From the NCBI RefSeq assembly GCF_002943525.1, contig NZ_CP025394.1:5890001-5954000 (forward strand): 64,000 bases of DNA, read 5' to 3'. Positions within the stretch are counted from its first letter, which is position 1, and each line of letters opens with the position of its first letter. Positions 24,615 to 33,038 of this stretch are shown piece by piece. The notes beneath the pieces are model-generated. The model did not search any database, had not been told where the DNA came from, and saw nothing but the letters and a program-made list of their open reading frames with translations. This DNA is from Kitasatospora sp. MMS16-BH015 (GTDB taxonomy: Bacteria > Actinomycetota > Actinomycetes > Streptomycetales > Streptomycetaceae). Made by a program: the position numbers and the translations under genes.

Positions 24615-26927
24615 GTGGCGGCGGTCGAGGGCTGGGAAGACGTTCCGGCTGAGGTGCGGAAGCGGGCGGCCGAGCTGGCGGTCGAGCTGGAGGAGCACCG
24701 CGTCCGGTACTACGAGCAGGACGCGCCGACGGTCAGCGACGCCGAGTTCGACGCCCTGATGCGCGAGCTGGAGGCGATCGAGGCCGAGCACCCCGTGCTG
24801 GTCACCCCCGACTCGCCGACCCAGAAGGTCGGCGGCGGGGCCACCGACGCCTTCGCCAAGGTCGAGCACCGCGAGCGCCTGCTCAGCCTGGACAACGCGA
24901 TGGACGACGAGGAGCTGTCGGCCTGGGCCGAGCGCGTCGCCAAGGAGCTGGACGGGCTGGAGTACCACTACCTCTGCGAGCTGAAGGTGGACGGCCTGGC
25001 CGTCAACCTCACCTACGAGCGCGGCCAGCTGGTGCTCGCCGCCACCCGCGGCACCGGCCGGGTCGGCGAGGACATCACCACCAACGTCCGCACCATCAAG
25101 GAGATCCCGCACCAGCTCAAGGGCGACCACATCCCCGAGCTGGTCGAGATCCGCGGCGAGGTCTTCCTCCCCACCGAGGCCTTCGCCGAGCTGAACGCCT
25201 CCTTCGCCGCCGAGAACGACCGCCGCCGCGCGGAGAACGAGGAGCGGGCCAAGGAGGGCAAGCGCCCGCACGCCCTGGTCAAGCTGTTCGCCAACCCGCG
25301 CAACGCCGCGGCCGGGTCGCTGCGCCAGAAGGACCCACTGGTCACCGCCTCCCGCCCGCTGCACATGGTGGTGCACGGCATCGGCGCCCGGGTCGGCTTC
25401 GAGATCGACAACCAGTCGCACGCCTACCAGCTGCTGCACGACTGGGGCCTGCCCACCGCCAAGCACAACCGGGTGGTCTCCTCCCTCGAGGAGGTCCGCG
25501 CCTTCATCAAGCAGTACGGCGAGCAGCGCCACTCGGTGGAGCACGAGATCGACGGCGTGGTCGTCAAGGTGGACGAGATCGCCCTGCAGGGCCGGCTGGG
25601 CGCCACCTCCAAGTCGCCGCGCTGGGCGATCGCCTGGAAGTACCCGCCGGAGGAGGTCAACGGCAAGCTGGCCCGGATCCAGGTCGGCATCGGCCGCACC
25701 GGCCGGGCCACCCCGTTCGCCGTGCTGGCGGAGCCGGTCAAGGTGGCCGGCTCGATGGTCCAGTACGCGACGCTGCACAACCAGGAGATCGTCAAGGCCA
25801 AGGGCGTCCTGCTGGGCGACACCGTGGTGCTCCGCAAGGCGGGTGACGTCATCCCCGAGATCCTCGGCCCGGTCGAGGACCTGCGGGACGGCACCGAGAC
25901 CGAGTTCGTGATGCCCACCCACTGTCACGAGTGCGGCACCGAGCTGCGCCCGATGTCCGAGGGCGACATCGACGTGCGCTGCCCCAACGCCCAGCACTGC
26001 CCGGCCCAGGTGCGCGAGCGCCTGGCGTACCTGGGCGGCCGGGAGTCGCTGGACATCGAGGGCCTGGGGTACGTCGCGGCCACCGCGCTCACCCAGCCGC
26101 TGGAGCCGGCCGAGGCCCCGGTGGCCAACGAGGGGGACATCTTCGCCCTGACGCTGGAGCAGCTGCTCCCGATCAAGGTCAAGGTGCGGGACCAGAAGAC
26201 CGGCCTGCCCAAGCTGGACGACAAGTCCGGCAAGGAGAAGGTGGCGACGTTCTTCGCCAATCTCAAGGGCGAGCCGAAGAAGACGGCGACCCTCCTGCTG
26301 GAGAACCTGGACAAGGCCAAGGACCGCCCGCTGTGGCGTTACGTCAACGGCCTCTCGATCCGGCACGTCGGCCCGGTGGCGGCCCAGGCGCTGGCCCGCG
26401 AGTTTCGTGACCTGGACCGCATCTTCGCGGCCACCGAGGAGGAGCTGGCGGCGGCCGAGGGGGTCGGCCCGACCATCGCCCGCTCGATCAAGGAGTGGTA
26501 CGAGGAGGAGTGGCACCGGGAGATCATCGAGAAGTGGCGCGCGGCCGGTGTGGTCTTCGTCGAGGAGGCTGCCGAGGCCGAGGGTGACCGCCCGCTGGAG
26601 GGGCTGACGGTGGTGGTGACCGGCACGCTGGCCGGACACACCCGGGACGGCGCCAAGGAGGCGCTGACCAGCCGTGGAGCCAAGGTGACCGGCTCGGTTT
26701 CGAAGAAGACCGATTTCGTGGTCGCCGGTGATAATCCCGGGTCCAAGTACGACAAGGCTGTACAACTCGGGCTGGCGGTGCTCGACGACGCGGGCTTCAC
26801 CGTCCTGCTGGAGCAGGGCCCGGTGGCCGCCCGCGCGCTGCTCGGCATCGAGGAGGCGGCTCCCGAGGAGTCACCCGGGGCGGCCGCCGAGACCCCCGAG
26901 GCCGAAGCGGAGCCCACGAACGGCTGA
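24615..26927 (+). CDS. ligA: NAD-dependent DNA ligase LigA
   Basis: A 770-residue replicative ligase that seals nicks between Okazaki fragments using NAD+. I chose GTG 24615 because GGAGGA lies four bases before it; GTG 24603 would add four residues. Order: NAD-binding Ia region (RVRYYEQDAPTVSDAEFD), adenylation site CELKVDG (Lys near 124), OB fold, Cys4 zinc finger (CHECGTEL...RCPNAQHCPAQ), helix-hairpin-helix region (GVGPTIARSI) and C-terminal BRCT (LEGLTVVVTGTL...). An extra acidic/Lys-rich segment after the zinc finger and a Glu/Ala-rich tail make it longer than the usual 670 residues, as is common in Streptomyces. Essential. Confidence 0.97.
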   Translation: MAAVEGWEDVPAEVRKRAAELAVELEEHRVRYYEQDAPTVSDAEFDALMRELEAIEAEHPVLVTPDSPTQKVGGGATDAFAKVEHRERLLSLDNAMDDEELSAWAERVAKELDGLEYHYLCELKVDGLAVNLTYERGQLVLAATRGTGRVGEDITTNVRTIKEIPHQLKGDHIPELVEIRGEVFLPTEAFAELNASFAAENDRRRAENEERAKEGKRPHALVKLFANPRNAAAGSLRQKDPLVTASRPLHMVVHGIGARVGFEIDNQSHAYQLLHDWGLPTAKHNRVVSSLEEVRAFIKQYGEQRHSVEHEIDGVVVKVDEIALQGRLGATSKSPRWAIAWKYPPEEVNGKLARIQVGIGRTGRATPFAVLAEPVKVAGSMVQYATLHNQEIVKAKGVLLGDTVVLRKAGDVIPEILGPVEDLRDGTETEFVMPTHCHECGTELRPMSEGDIDVRCPNAQHCPAQVRERLAYLGGRESLDIEGLGYVAATALTQPLEPAEAPVANEGDIFALTLEQLLPIKVKVRDQKTGLPKLDDKSGKEKVATFFANLKGEPKKTATLLLENLDKAKDRPLWRYVNGLSIRHVGPVAAQALAREFRDLDRIFAATEEELAAAEGVGPTIARSIKEWYEEEWHREIIEKWRAAGVVFVEEAAEAEGDRPLEGLTVVVTGTLAGHTRDGAKEALTSRGAKVTGSVSKKTDFVVAGDNPGSKYDKAVQLGLAVLDDAGFTVLLEQGPVAARALLGIEEAAPEESPGAAAETPEAEAEPTNG

Positions 26928-27231
26928 GCACTCGTTACCTTCCTGATGCCTCGTCAACAGGGTCCGATCGGGAAGAAGCGGGCATTCTGTCACTGTGCGG
27001 ACGCCACTTGGGGAAGTTCCGACGGTGCCGCGCTCATGGTTGTCCGAAAGTCCGCCCTTCCGGCGGACACCGGCTTACCCTTGAGCGCAACAGTGTGTCA
27101 GCAAGGGTGATCGGTACCGGTCCTGTTCGTCCGGTCCGTCGGGGACACCCGTCACTGGCGCCCGTCGGCACCATCGAGGTGCCGCACCGAAAGGCGGCCT
27201 GACGGGGCGGGCCCGACGGAGGACAGGGCTT
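26928..27231 (+). promoter_or_regulatory. Intergenic region before the GGDEF-EAL gene, with an inverted repeat
   Basis: The 304-bp gap contains no convincing gene. An inverted pair TTACCCTTG (27075-27083) and CAAGGGTGA (27102-27110), 8 of 9 matched with centres 27 bp apart, may be an operator or hairpin. A ribosome site GGAGGACAGG lies just before ATG 27232. No clear terminator for ligA is seen. Confidence 0.3.
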
Positions 27232-28845
27232 ATGGATCGTTCGACCGGCGGTGCGCCCACACGCCCGCCGCAGGGGGTGGCGGGCGCGGTCCTGCTGCTC
27301 GGCGTGCTGCTGGCCGGGGCCGCGCCGCTCATTCCGCTGGCCGTCCTGGTCTACCGGCACGAACCCGAGCTGCTACCGCTCTTCGCGGTGCCGCTGGCCG
27401 TCCTGGTGGCGGCCTGGCGGATCGCCCGGGACCGGGCGCGGGACCAGCTCACCGACCCGCTCACCGACCTGCCGAATCGTCACGCCTTGCTGTTGGCGGC
27501 CCAGGAGGCGATCGCCGACCACGAGGAGGACGAGGGCTACAGCGTCGGTCTGATACTGCTGGATCTCGATCGTTTCCGGTCACTCAACGACGCCCTCGGC
27601 CACACCGCCGGCGACCGGCTGCTGGTGCACATCTCCCGCCGCCTCCACCGGGCGCTGCGCTCCGGCCCGCACAACCCCACCCGGAGCGATCCGGACGAGG
27701 TCTTCGCCCAGCTGCCCGACTCCCAGGGCCGCCCGGTGGTGGCCCGGATGGGCGGCGACGAGTTCGCCGTGCTGCTCCCCGGGGTCGGCTGCCCGGACAC
27801 CCTGGAGCGGATGGCCAATGCCCTGATCGCCGAGCTGGCCGCCCCGATCCGGCTCGACGGCCTGCTGCTCGTGCTGGAGGCCAGCGCCGGCGTCTGCGTC
27901 TACCCCCGGCACGCCCAGGACGCCGAGGCACTGCTGCGCCGCGCCGACGTGGCGATGGGCCACGCCCAGCGCCGCCGCAGCGGGGTCGAGCAGTACGACG
28001 AGGCCCGGGACATCGACACCCCGTACCGGATCGGCCTGCTCGGCGACCTGCGCCGGGCCCTGGAGACCGGCGAGGTGCAGCTGCACTACCAGCCGAAGGT
28101 GGCCTTCGACGGCCGGGTGGTCGGCCTGGAGGCCCTGCTGCGCTGGGAGCGGCCCGGCCGCGGCAAGGTCTCGCCGGACGAGTTCATCGGCCTGGCCGAG
28201 TCCAGCGGCCTGATGCCCCGGCTCACCGACTACGTGCTGGAGGCCGCCGTCGGCCAGCTCTCCGACTGGCGCCGCCAGGGCCTCGAGGTGCAGGTCGCCG
28301 TCAACGTCTCCCCCCGCGACGTGCTCAACCCCGGCTTCGCCGGCCGGGTCGCCGGGCACCTGGCCCGGCACGGCGTGCCCGCCCACGCCCTCCAACTCGA
28401 GATCACCGAGCGCCTGCTGCTCGACGACTCCCGGCTCGCCGCCGACACCCTGGCCGAGCTGCGCCGCAGCGGGGTCGGCATGTCCCTCGACGACTTCGGC
28501 ACCGGCCACTCCTCGCTGGTGCGGCTGCGCTCCCTCCCGGTCGGCGAGCTGAAGATCGACCGCTCCTTCGTCTCCCGGATGGTCGCCGACCACCACGACG
28601 CCGCCGTGGTCCGCTGCTCCGTCGAACTCGCCCACTCCCTCGGCCTCACCGTGGTCGCCGAGGGCGTCGAGGACGACGAGACCTGGGAGCGCCTGCACGG
28701 TCTCGGCGTCGACGCCGTCCAGGGCTGGCTGGTCTCCGCCGCCCTCCCCGCCGAACAGGCCACCGCCTGGCTGATGGTTCACCGCACCACGGCCCCGAAG
28801 GTCGAATGGCTGACGCCGCGGCCCGCCTTACCGCCGACGCCCTAG
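27232..28845 (+). CDS. rmdB: Membrane GGDEF-EAL protein (c-di-GMP turnover), RmdB-like
   Basis: A 537-residue inner-membrane protein with two N-terminal membrane helices (about 16-36 and 45-62). The GGDEF domain spans about 75-255 and the EAL domain about 270-520. Both look intact: LDLDRFRSLND and RMGGDEF in the cyclase half, and GLEALLRW, NVSP, LEITERLL, DDFGTGHSS, KIDRSF and AEGVED in the phosphodiesterase half. It can therefore probably break down, and perhaps make, cyclic di-GMP, which controls sporulation timing in Streptomyces through BldD. The symbol rests on position after ligA, where I recall S. coelicolor rmdB (SCO5495), and on domain order. Confidence 0.85.
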   Translation: MDRSTGGAPTRPPQGVAGAVLLLGVLLAGAAPLIPLAVLVYRHEPELLPLFAVPLAVLVAAWRIARDRARDQLTDPLTDLPNRHALLLAAQEAIADHEEDEGYSVGLILLDLDRFRSLNDALGHTAGDRLLVHISRRLHRALRSGPHNPTRSDPDEVFAQLPDSQGRPVVARMGGDEFAVLLPGVGCPDTLERMANALIAELAAPIRLDGLLLVLEASAGVCVYPRHAQDAEALLRRADVAMGHAQRRRSGVEQYDEARDIDTPYRIGLLGDLRRALETGEVQLHYQPKVAFDGRVVGLEALLRWERPGRGKVSPDEFIGLAESSGLMPRLTDYVLEAAVGQLSDWRRQGLEVQVAVNVSPRDVLNPGFAGRVAGHLARHGVPAHALQLEITERLLLDDSRLAADTLAELRRSGVGMSLDDFGTGHSSLVRLRSLPVGELKIDRSFVSRMVADHHDAAVVRCSVELAHSLGLTVVAEGVEDDETWERLHGLGVDAVQGWLVSAALPAEQATAWLMVHRTTAPKVEWLTPRPALPPTP

Positions 28846-28867
28846 GCAGCGCTCCCAGTTGCACCAC

Positions 28868-28941
28868 CAGGGGCGCGGGGAACTGCGCGACCAGCCCTCC
28901 ACCGAGGTACACGGTTGCGCGCACAGTTCCCCGCGCCCCTG
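28868..28941. repeat. Palindromic repeat, copy c
   Basis: Left arm 28868-28893 (CAGGGGCGCGGGGAACTGCG...) faces right arm 28917-28941 across 23 bases. Same family as the repeats near 20.8, 23.4, 35.0 and 57.2 kb. It lies between the GGDEF-EAL gene and gatC, and could act as a terminator for the former. Confidence 0.8.
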
Positions 28942-28973
28942 CTGTGGTTTCGGTCCCTGGTAACGCTGCCCCA

Positions 28974-28979
28974 TAGGAT
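28974..28979 (+). promoter_or_regulatory. Possible -10 of the gat operon
   Basis: TAGGAT, a TANNNT match, sits 74 bases before the gatC ATG. It is followed by a small hairpin, 28978-28983 with 28988-28993. No good -35 is seen. Confidence 0.3.
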
Positions 28980-29053
28980 GGGCCTCAGCCCATGAGCCCG
29001 CCGAGCCGAAAGCCCGGTGCTCAACCGAATCTCACCCCCCAGAGGATCGCTGC

Positions 29054-29350
29054 ATGCCTGGCATCACGCGCGAGGAGGTCGCCCACCTCGCCCGGCTGTC
29101 GCGTCTGGAGCTCGCCGCCGAAGAGCTGGACCACTTCGCCGAGCAGCTCGACGTGATCATCGGCGCGGTCGCCCGCGTCTCCGAGGTCGCCGGACAGGAT
29201 GTCCCGCCCACCTCCCACCCGCTGCCGCTGACCAACGTCATGCGCGCGGACGAGGTGCGCCCCTCCCTCACCCCGGAGCAGGCCCTGGCCGGCGCTCCGG
29301 CGGCCGAGGAGCAGCGTTTCCGCGTCCCGCAGATCCTCGGGGAGGACTGA
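29054..29350 (+). CDS. gatC: Asp-tRNA(Asn)/Glu-tRNA(Gln) amidotransferase subunit C
   Basis: A 98-residue GatC, the small subunit that stabilises the GatA-GatB interface. Typical opening ITREEVAHLARLSRLELAAEEL and a C-terminal RVPQILGED. GAGGATCG precedes ATG 29054. gatA starts seven bases after its stop. The GatCAB complex converts misacylated Glu-tRNA(Gln), and often Asp-tRNA(Asn), to the correct amide forms. Confidence 0.96.
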   Translation: MPGITREEVAHLARLSRLELAAEELDHFAEQLDVIIGAVARVSEVAGQDVPPTSHPLPLTNVMRADEVRPSLTPEQALAGAPAAEEQRFRVPQILGED

Positions 29351-29357
29351 CCCACCC

Positions 29358-30851
29358 ATGTCTGAGCTCATCCGTTACACCGCCGCCCAGACGGCGAACG
29401 CCATCGCCACCGGCGAGGTCTCCGCCGTCGAGGTCGCCCAGGCCCACCTGGACCGGATCGGCGCCGTGGACGAGAAGGTCCACGCCTTCCTGCACGTCGA
29501 CACCGAGGGCGCACTGAGCGCCGCCCGCGCCGTGGACGCCAAGCGCGCCGCCGGCGAGGAGCTGGGCCCGCTGGCCGGCGTCCCGCTCGCGCTGAAGGAC
29601 GTCTTCACCACCAAGGGCGTGCCCACCACCTGCGGGTCCAAGATGCTGGAAGGCTGGGTGCCGCCGTACGACGCCACCCTGACGACGCGTCTGAAGGACG
29701 CGGGCGTGGTCATCCTCGGCAAGACCAACATGGACGAGTTCGCGATGGGCTCCTCCACCGAGAACTCCGCCTACGGCCCGACCGGCAACCCGTGGGACCT
29801 CTCCCGCATCCCCGGCGGCTCCGGCGGCGGTTCGGCCGCCGCGCTGGCCGCCTTCGAGGCCCCGCTGGCGATCGGCACCGACACCGGCGGCTCGATCCGC
29901 CAGCCCGGCGCCGTCACCGGCACCGTCGGCGTGAAGCCGACCTACGGCGCGGTCTCCCGCTACGGCCTGGTCGCGTTCTCGAGCAGCCTGGACCAGGGCG
30001 GCCCCTGCGCCCGCACCGTCCTCGACGCGGCCCTGCTGCACGAGGCGATCGCCGGGTACGACCCGATGGACTCCACCTCGATCGACGCGCCGGTCCCGGC
30101 CGTGGTCGAGGCCGCCAGGATGCGCGACGTCCGCGGCATGCGGATCGGCGTGGTCAAGGAGTTCGCCGGCGAGGGCTACCAGGCCGGCGTGATGCAGCGC
30201 TTCAACGAGTCGGTGGAGCTGCTCCGCGAGCTCGGCGCCGAGGTGGTCGAGGTCTCCTGCCCGTCCTTCACCCTCGCGCTGCCCGCCTACTACCTGATCG
30301 CCCCGAGCGAGGCCTCCTCCAACCTGGCCCGCTTCGACGCCATGCGCTACGGCCTGCGGGTCGGCGACAACGGCGAGCGCTCGGCCGAGCAGGTCACCGC
30401 GCTGACCCGCGAGGCGGGCTTCGGCGACGAGGTCAAGCGCCGGATCATCCTCGGCACCTACGCGCTCTCCTCGGGCTACTACGACGCCTACTACGGCTCG
30501 GCCCAGAAGGTCCGCACCCTGATCTCCCGCGACTTCGACGCCGCCTTCGCCGGGGTCGACGTCCTGGTCTCGCCGACCACTCCGACCACCGCCTTCCCGA
30601 TCGGCGAGCGCGCCGACGACCCGATGGCGATGTACCTGGCCGATCTGTGCACGATTCCGTCGAACCTGGCGGGCAACGCGGCCATGTCGCTCCCGGTCGG
30701 CCTGGCCCCGGAGGACAATCTCCCGGTCGGCCTTCAGATCATCGCACCCGCGATGGCGGACGACCGCCTCTACCGAGTGGGCGGCGCCGTCGAGGCCGCA
30801 CTCAACGACAAGTGGGGGCACACCCTGCTGGAGGAGGCACCGGCACTGTGA
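29358..30851 (+). CDS. gatA: Asp-tRNA(Asn)/Glu-tRNA(Gln) amidotransferase subunit A
   Basis: A 497-residue amidase-signature enzyme that makes ammonia from glutamine for GatB. The Ser-cisSer-Lys triad is visible: Lys in LALKDVF, cis-Ser in PGGSGGGSAA and the nucleophile Ser in DTGGSIRQPG. Full length. Its stop overlaps the GTG of a small membrane-protein gene by four bases (GTGA). Confidence 0.97.
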   Translation: MSELIRYTAAQTANAIATGEVSAVEVAQAHLDRIGAVDEKVHAFLHVDTEGALSAARAVDAKRAAGEELGPLAGVPLALKDVFTTKGVPTTCGSKMLEGWVPPYDATLTTRLKDAGVVILGKTNMDEFAMGSSTENSAYGPTGNPWDLSRIPGGSGGGSAAALAAFEAPLAIGTDTGGSIRQPGAVTGTVGVKPTYGAVSRYGLVAFSSSLDQGGPCARTVLDAALLHEAIAGYDPMDSTSIDAPVPAVVEAARMRDVRGMRIGVVKEFAGEGYQAGVMQRFNESVELLRELGAEVVEVSCPSFTLALPAYYLIAPSEASSNLARFDAMRYGLRVGDNGERSAEQVTALTREAGFGDEVKRRIILGTYALSSGYYDAYYGSAQKVRTLISRDFDAAFAGVDVLVSPTTPTTAFPIGERADDPMAMYLADLCTIPSNLAGNAAMSLPVGLAPEDNLPVGLQIIAPAMADDRLYRVGGAVEAALNDKWGHTLLEEAPAL

Positions 30852-31087
30852 GCAAGATCGCCAAGGCAAAGGGCTTCAAGCACAGCAAGCCCGGCCTGCT
30901 GCTGTCCATCGGGACGAGCGCCTTCGGCGCCATCTCCCTCTACAAGGACATCAAGAAGGCCCGCGGCGAGCAGGACACCCTGCTCCTCGCCAACGCCGTC
31001 GTCGGCGCCCTCGCGCTGGTCACCGGCACCGCCCTGCTGCTGCGCGAACTGAAGCAGCTCGGCGACGACGACATCCTGCTGGGCTGA
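30848..31087 (+). CDS. Small membrane protein coupled to gatA (79 aa)
   Basis: A 79-residue protein (VSKIAKAKGFKHSKPGLLLSIG...) with a Lys-rich N-terminus and two hydrophobic stretches (LLLSIGTSAFGAISLY and NAVVGALALVTGTALLL), ending in an acidic DDDILLG. GTG 30848 overlaps the gatA stop by four bases, so it is translationally coupled. I recognise no domain. By recollection a small conserved membrane protein occupies this slot between gatA and gatB in other Streptomyces (SCO5500 in S. coelicolor). Function unknown. Confidence 0.8.
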   Translation: MSKIAKAKGFKHSKPGLLLSIGTSAFGAISLYKDIKKARGEQDTLLLANAVVGALALVTGTALLLRELKQLGDDDILLG

Positions 31088-31097
31088 CCCAGTCACG

Positions 31098-31128
31098 GGC
31101 GGTCGGGGGCCTCCCGCCTCCGGCCGCC
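31098..31128 (+). terminator. Hairpin between the gatA unit and the ATPase gene
   Basis: A 12-bp stem, 31098-31109 with 31117-31128 (two G-U pairs), loop of 7, no T run. It could be a partial terminator or processing site at the upstream edge of the inserted module. Confidence 0.4.
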
Positions 31129-31154
31129 GCGCACGTAACCGACAGGAGCAGGTG

Positions 31155-32405
31155 ATGATCACCCAGATTCGCATCGACGGGTTCAAGTCGTTCGTCGGCT
31201 TCCAGCTCGATGTGCATCCGGTCACCGTGCTCCTGGGGGTCAACGGCGCGGGCAAGTCGAACCTGTTCGACGCCCTGCGGCTGGTCAGCGGCATCATCCA
31301 TCGCGGGGTCCGGGACACGCTCTCGGGCGACCGCCGGCTCGCCGCGCATACCCTGTTCCACCGGGGTGAGGGTGCTCCGGCACGGGATCTCGAGGTCATG
31401 GTCGGAGCGGTGACCGAGACCGAGGACGGCCCACTGCCGATCACCATCAGAGTGGCCCTGCGGGGCGGCTCGAAGCCGTTCCTCGACGTCTACCGCAGCC
31501 GGGTCCGGCTCAGCGGGCTCCGGCAGACCGACTGGACGGACCGGCTCGGTTACTCCGCCGCCTGCCGGGCCGAGCTGGTCGCAGCCCGGCAGGCCTTCCT
31601 GGCCCGGACTCCGAGCGGCCCGGAGCACACCTGGCTCCACACCGACCAGATGCCTGAGCCCGGTGCGGACTACTTCCACGAAGGTCTGTACGAGGTCGCC
31701 CAACAGGAGTGCGCGACCTGGTTCCCGTACGCGCTGGAGCCCACCGCTCTGCGTGAGCTCGGCCGCCCGGAGGATGACGGCCCGCTGCGGCCGGACGGCC
31801 GGAACCTCGCTGTGGTGCTGGACCGGATCAGCCGGGAGAGCCCCGAGCGGTTCACCCGCCTGGTCGCCGACCTGGCGGCCATCGTGCCCGGGGCGCGGGG
31901 CATCCGCACCGAGACCATCCGGACCCGGGGCGAGCTGGACTTCGAGGTGGAGTTCCAGCACACCGGCTGGATCTCCCCGGCCTCGCTCTCCGACGGCACG
32001 CTGCGGGCCCTGGCCCTGCTGGCGGCCTCCTGGGACCAAGCGAACCCGGGCACCCTGCTGGTCGAGGAGGTGGAGAACGGCATGCACCTGACCCAGGTCG
32101 CCGAGCTCGTCCGCCGCCTCAGCCGCAACGTCGGCCTCGCCGCCGATGCCCGAGGCCAGAGCGCCCGCCAGCTGATCCTCACCACTCACTCGCCCGCCCT
32201 GCTCGCCGCACTCCGCGGTGACCTCTCCGGCAGCCTGGTCTTCCTGGAACAGGCCAACCGGGTCGATCCGGAGAGCGGTGCGGTCTCCCGCGTCACGGCG
32301 GCCCGCCCGCTCCGGGAGCGCGGTGCCACCGACGACCCGGGCGAGTCGATCTCGCCGCAAGCCGTGACCCGGCTGCTCCGGCGCCTCGGACAGGAGGTCT
32401 CCTAG
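31155..32405 (+). CDS. AAA/ABC-type ATPase of a putative two-gene defence module
   Basis: A 416-residue ATPase of the AAA_21/OLD-like class, start ATG 31155 six bases after AGGAG (a GTG one codon earlier is too close). Walker A is GVNGAGKSN (28-36). SLSDGTLRALAL is an ABC-like signature, TLLVEEVENGMH the Walker B with catalytic Glu, and LTTHSP the switch His. There is no TOPRIM or nuclease domain in this chain; that function appears to be in the next gene, which starts at the very next base. Such ATPase-effector pairs are common in phage defence. It splits the gat operon, which is normally uninterrupted here apart from the small membrane protein. Defence role is inference. Confidence 0.8.
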   Translation: MITQIRIDGFKSFVGFQLDVHPVTVLLGVNGAGKSNLFDALRLVSGIIHRGVRDTLSGDRRLAAHTLFHRGEGAPARDLEVMVGAVTETEDGPLPITIRVALRGGSKPFLDVYRSRVRLSGLRQTDWTDRLGYSAACRAELVAARQAFLARTPSGPEHTWLHTDQMPEPGADYFHEGLYEVAQQECATWFPYALEPTALRELGRPEDDGPLRPDGRNLAVVLDRISRESPERFTRLVADLAAIVPGARGIRTETIRTRGELDFEVEFQHTGWISPASLSDGTLRALALLAASWDQANPGTLLVEEVENGMHLTQVAELVRRLSRNVGLAADARGQSARQLILTTHSPALLAALRGDLSGSLVFLEQANRVDPESGAVSRVTAARPLRERGATDDPGESISPQAVTRLLRRLGQEVS

Positions 32406-33038
32406 ATGGGGGACCGCCCGCTCGTCCCGGCGCTGGTGGCGGAGGGCCCGAGCGACGAACCGTTTCTCGCCACGCTGATCGTGCGTCAGCTGGAGGAGCT
32501 GCTGATCGCCAAGGCACCACGGCGGGTCCAGGTCTTCGCCTGCGAGGTCTCGCCCGTCCGGATCACCGGATCGGGTGGGGCACAGGCCGTGATCGAGACC
32601 GCGTGGGAGCTGGCCCAGGACTGCGACCTGATCTTCGCGCACAGCGACGAGAAGGAGCGGGACACCGCAGAGAAGCTCGTCGCCGAGCTGCACGCCCGGG
32701 CCCAGCAGGCCAAGGCCGCGGTGCCGGTCGTGCTCGTGCCGATCCGGATGACCGAGTCCTGGATGCTGGCGGACCGTCAGGCGATCGCCCGCTGTGTCGC
32801 GGGCGCGGACCTCGGAGCCTACCCGTACAAGACTCCGGCGGACGTGGAGAAGGCGCACAACAGCCCCGGCCACCCCGCCTACGCCAAGCAGGTCTGGCAG
32901 GCGATCGCCGGCTGCGGCCACGAGAGCACCGACCTACTCGCCCAACACATCGACCTCCGACTTCTCTCCCAGCTGCCCTCGTACCAACGATGGCTGGCGG
33001 ACACCGAAGAAGCATTGAAAGCGAAGGGATTTCTGTGA
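32406..33038 (+). CDS. TOPRIM-like / DUF4276-like effector partner
   Basis: A 210-residue protein whose ATG abuts the ATPase stop and has AGGAGG eight bases upstream, inside the ATPase gene. Motifs resemble DUF4276/RloB TOPRIM-fold proteins: VAEGPSDEPFLATLI (acidic first strand), an acidic block DCDLIFAHSDEKERD, and VPIRMTESWMLAD, like the family's EAWLLAD. It may cleave nucleic acid under control of the ATPase. Its stop overlaps the GTG of gatB by four bases, so gatB translation now depends on this gene. Assignment is from motif memory only. Confidence 0.7.
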   Translation: MGDRPLVPALVAEGPSDEPFLATLIVRQLEELLIAKAPRRVQVFACEVSPVRITGSGGAQAVIETAWELAQDCDLIFAHSDEKERDTAEKLVAELHARAQQAKAAVPVVLVPIRMTESWMLADRQAIARCVAGADLGAYPYKTPADVEKAHNSPGHPAYAKQVWQAIAGCGHESTDLLAQHIDLRLLSQLPSYQRWLADTEEALKAKGFL

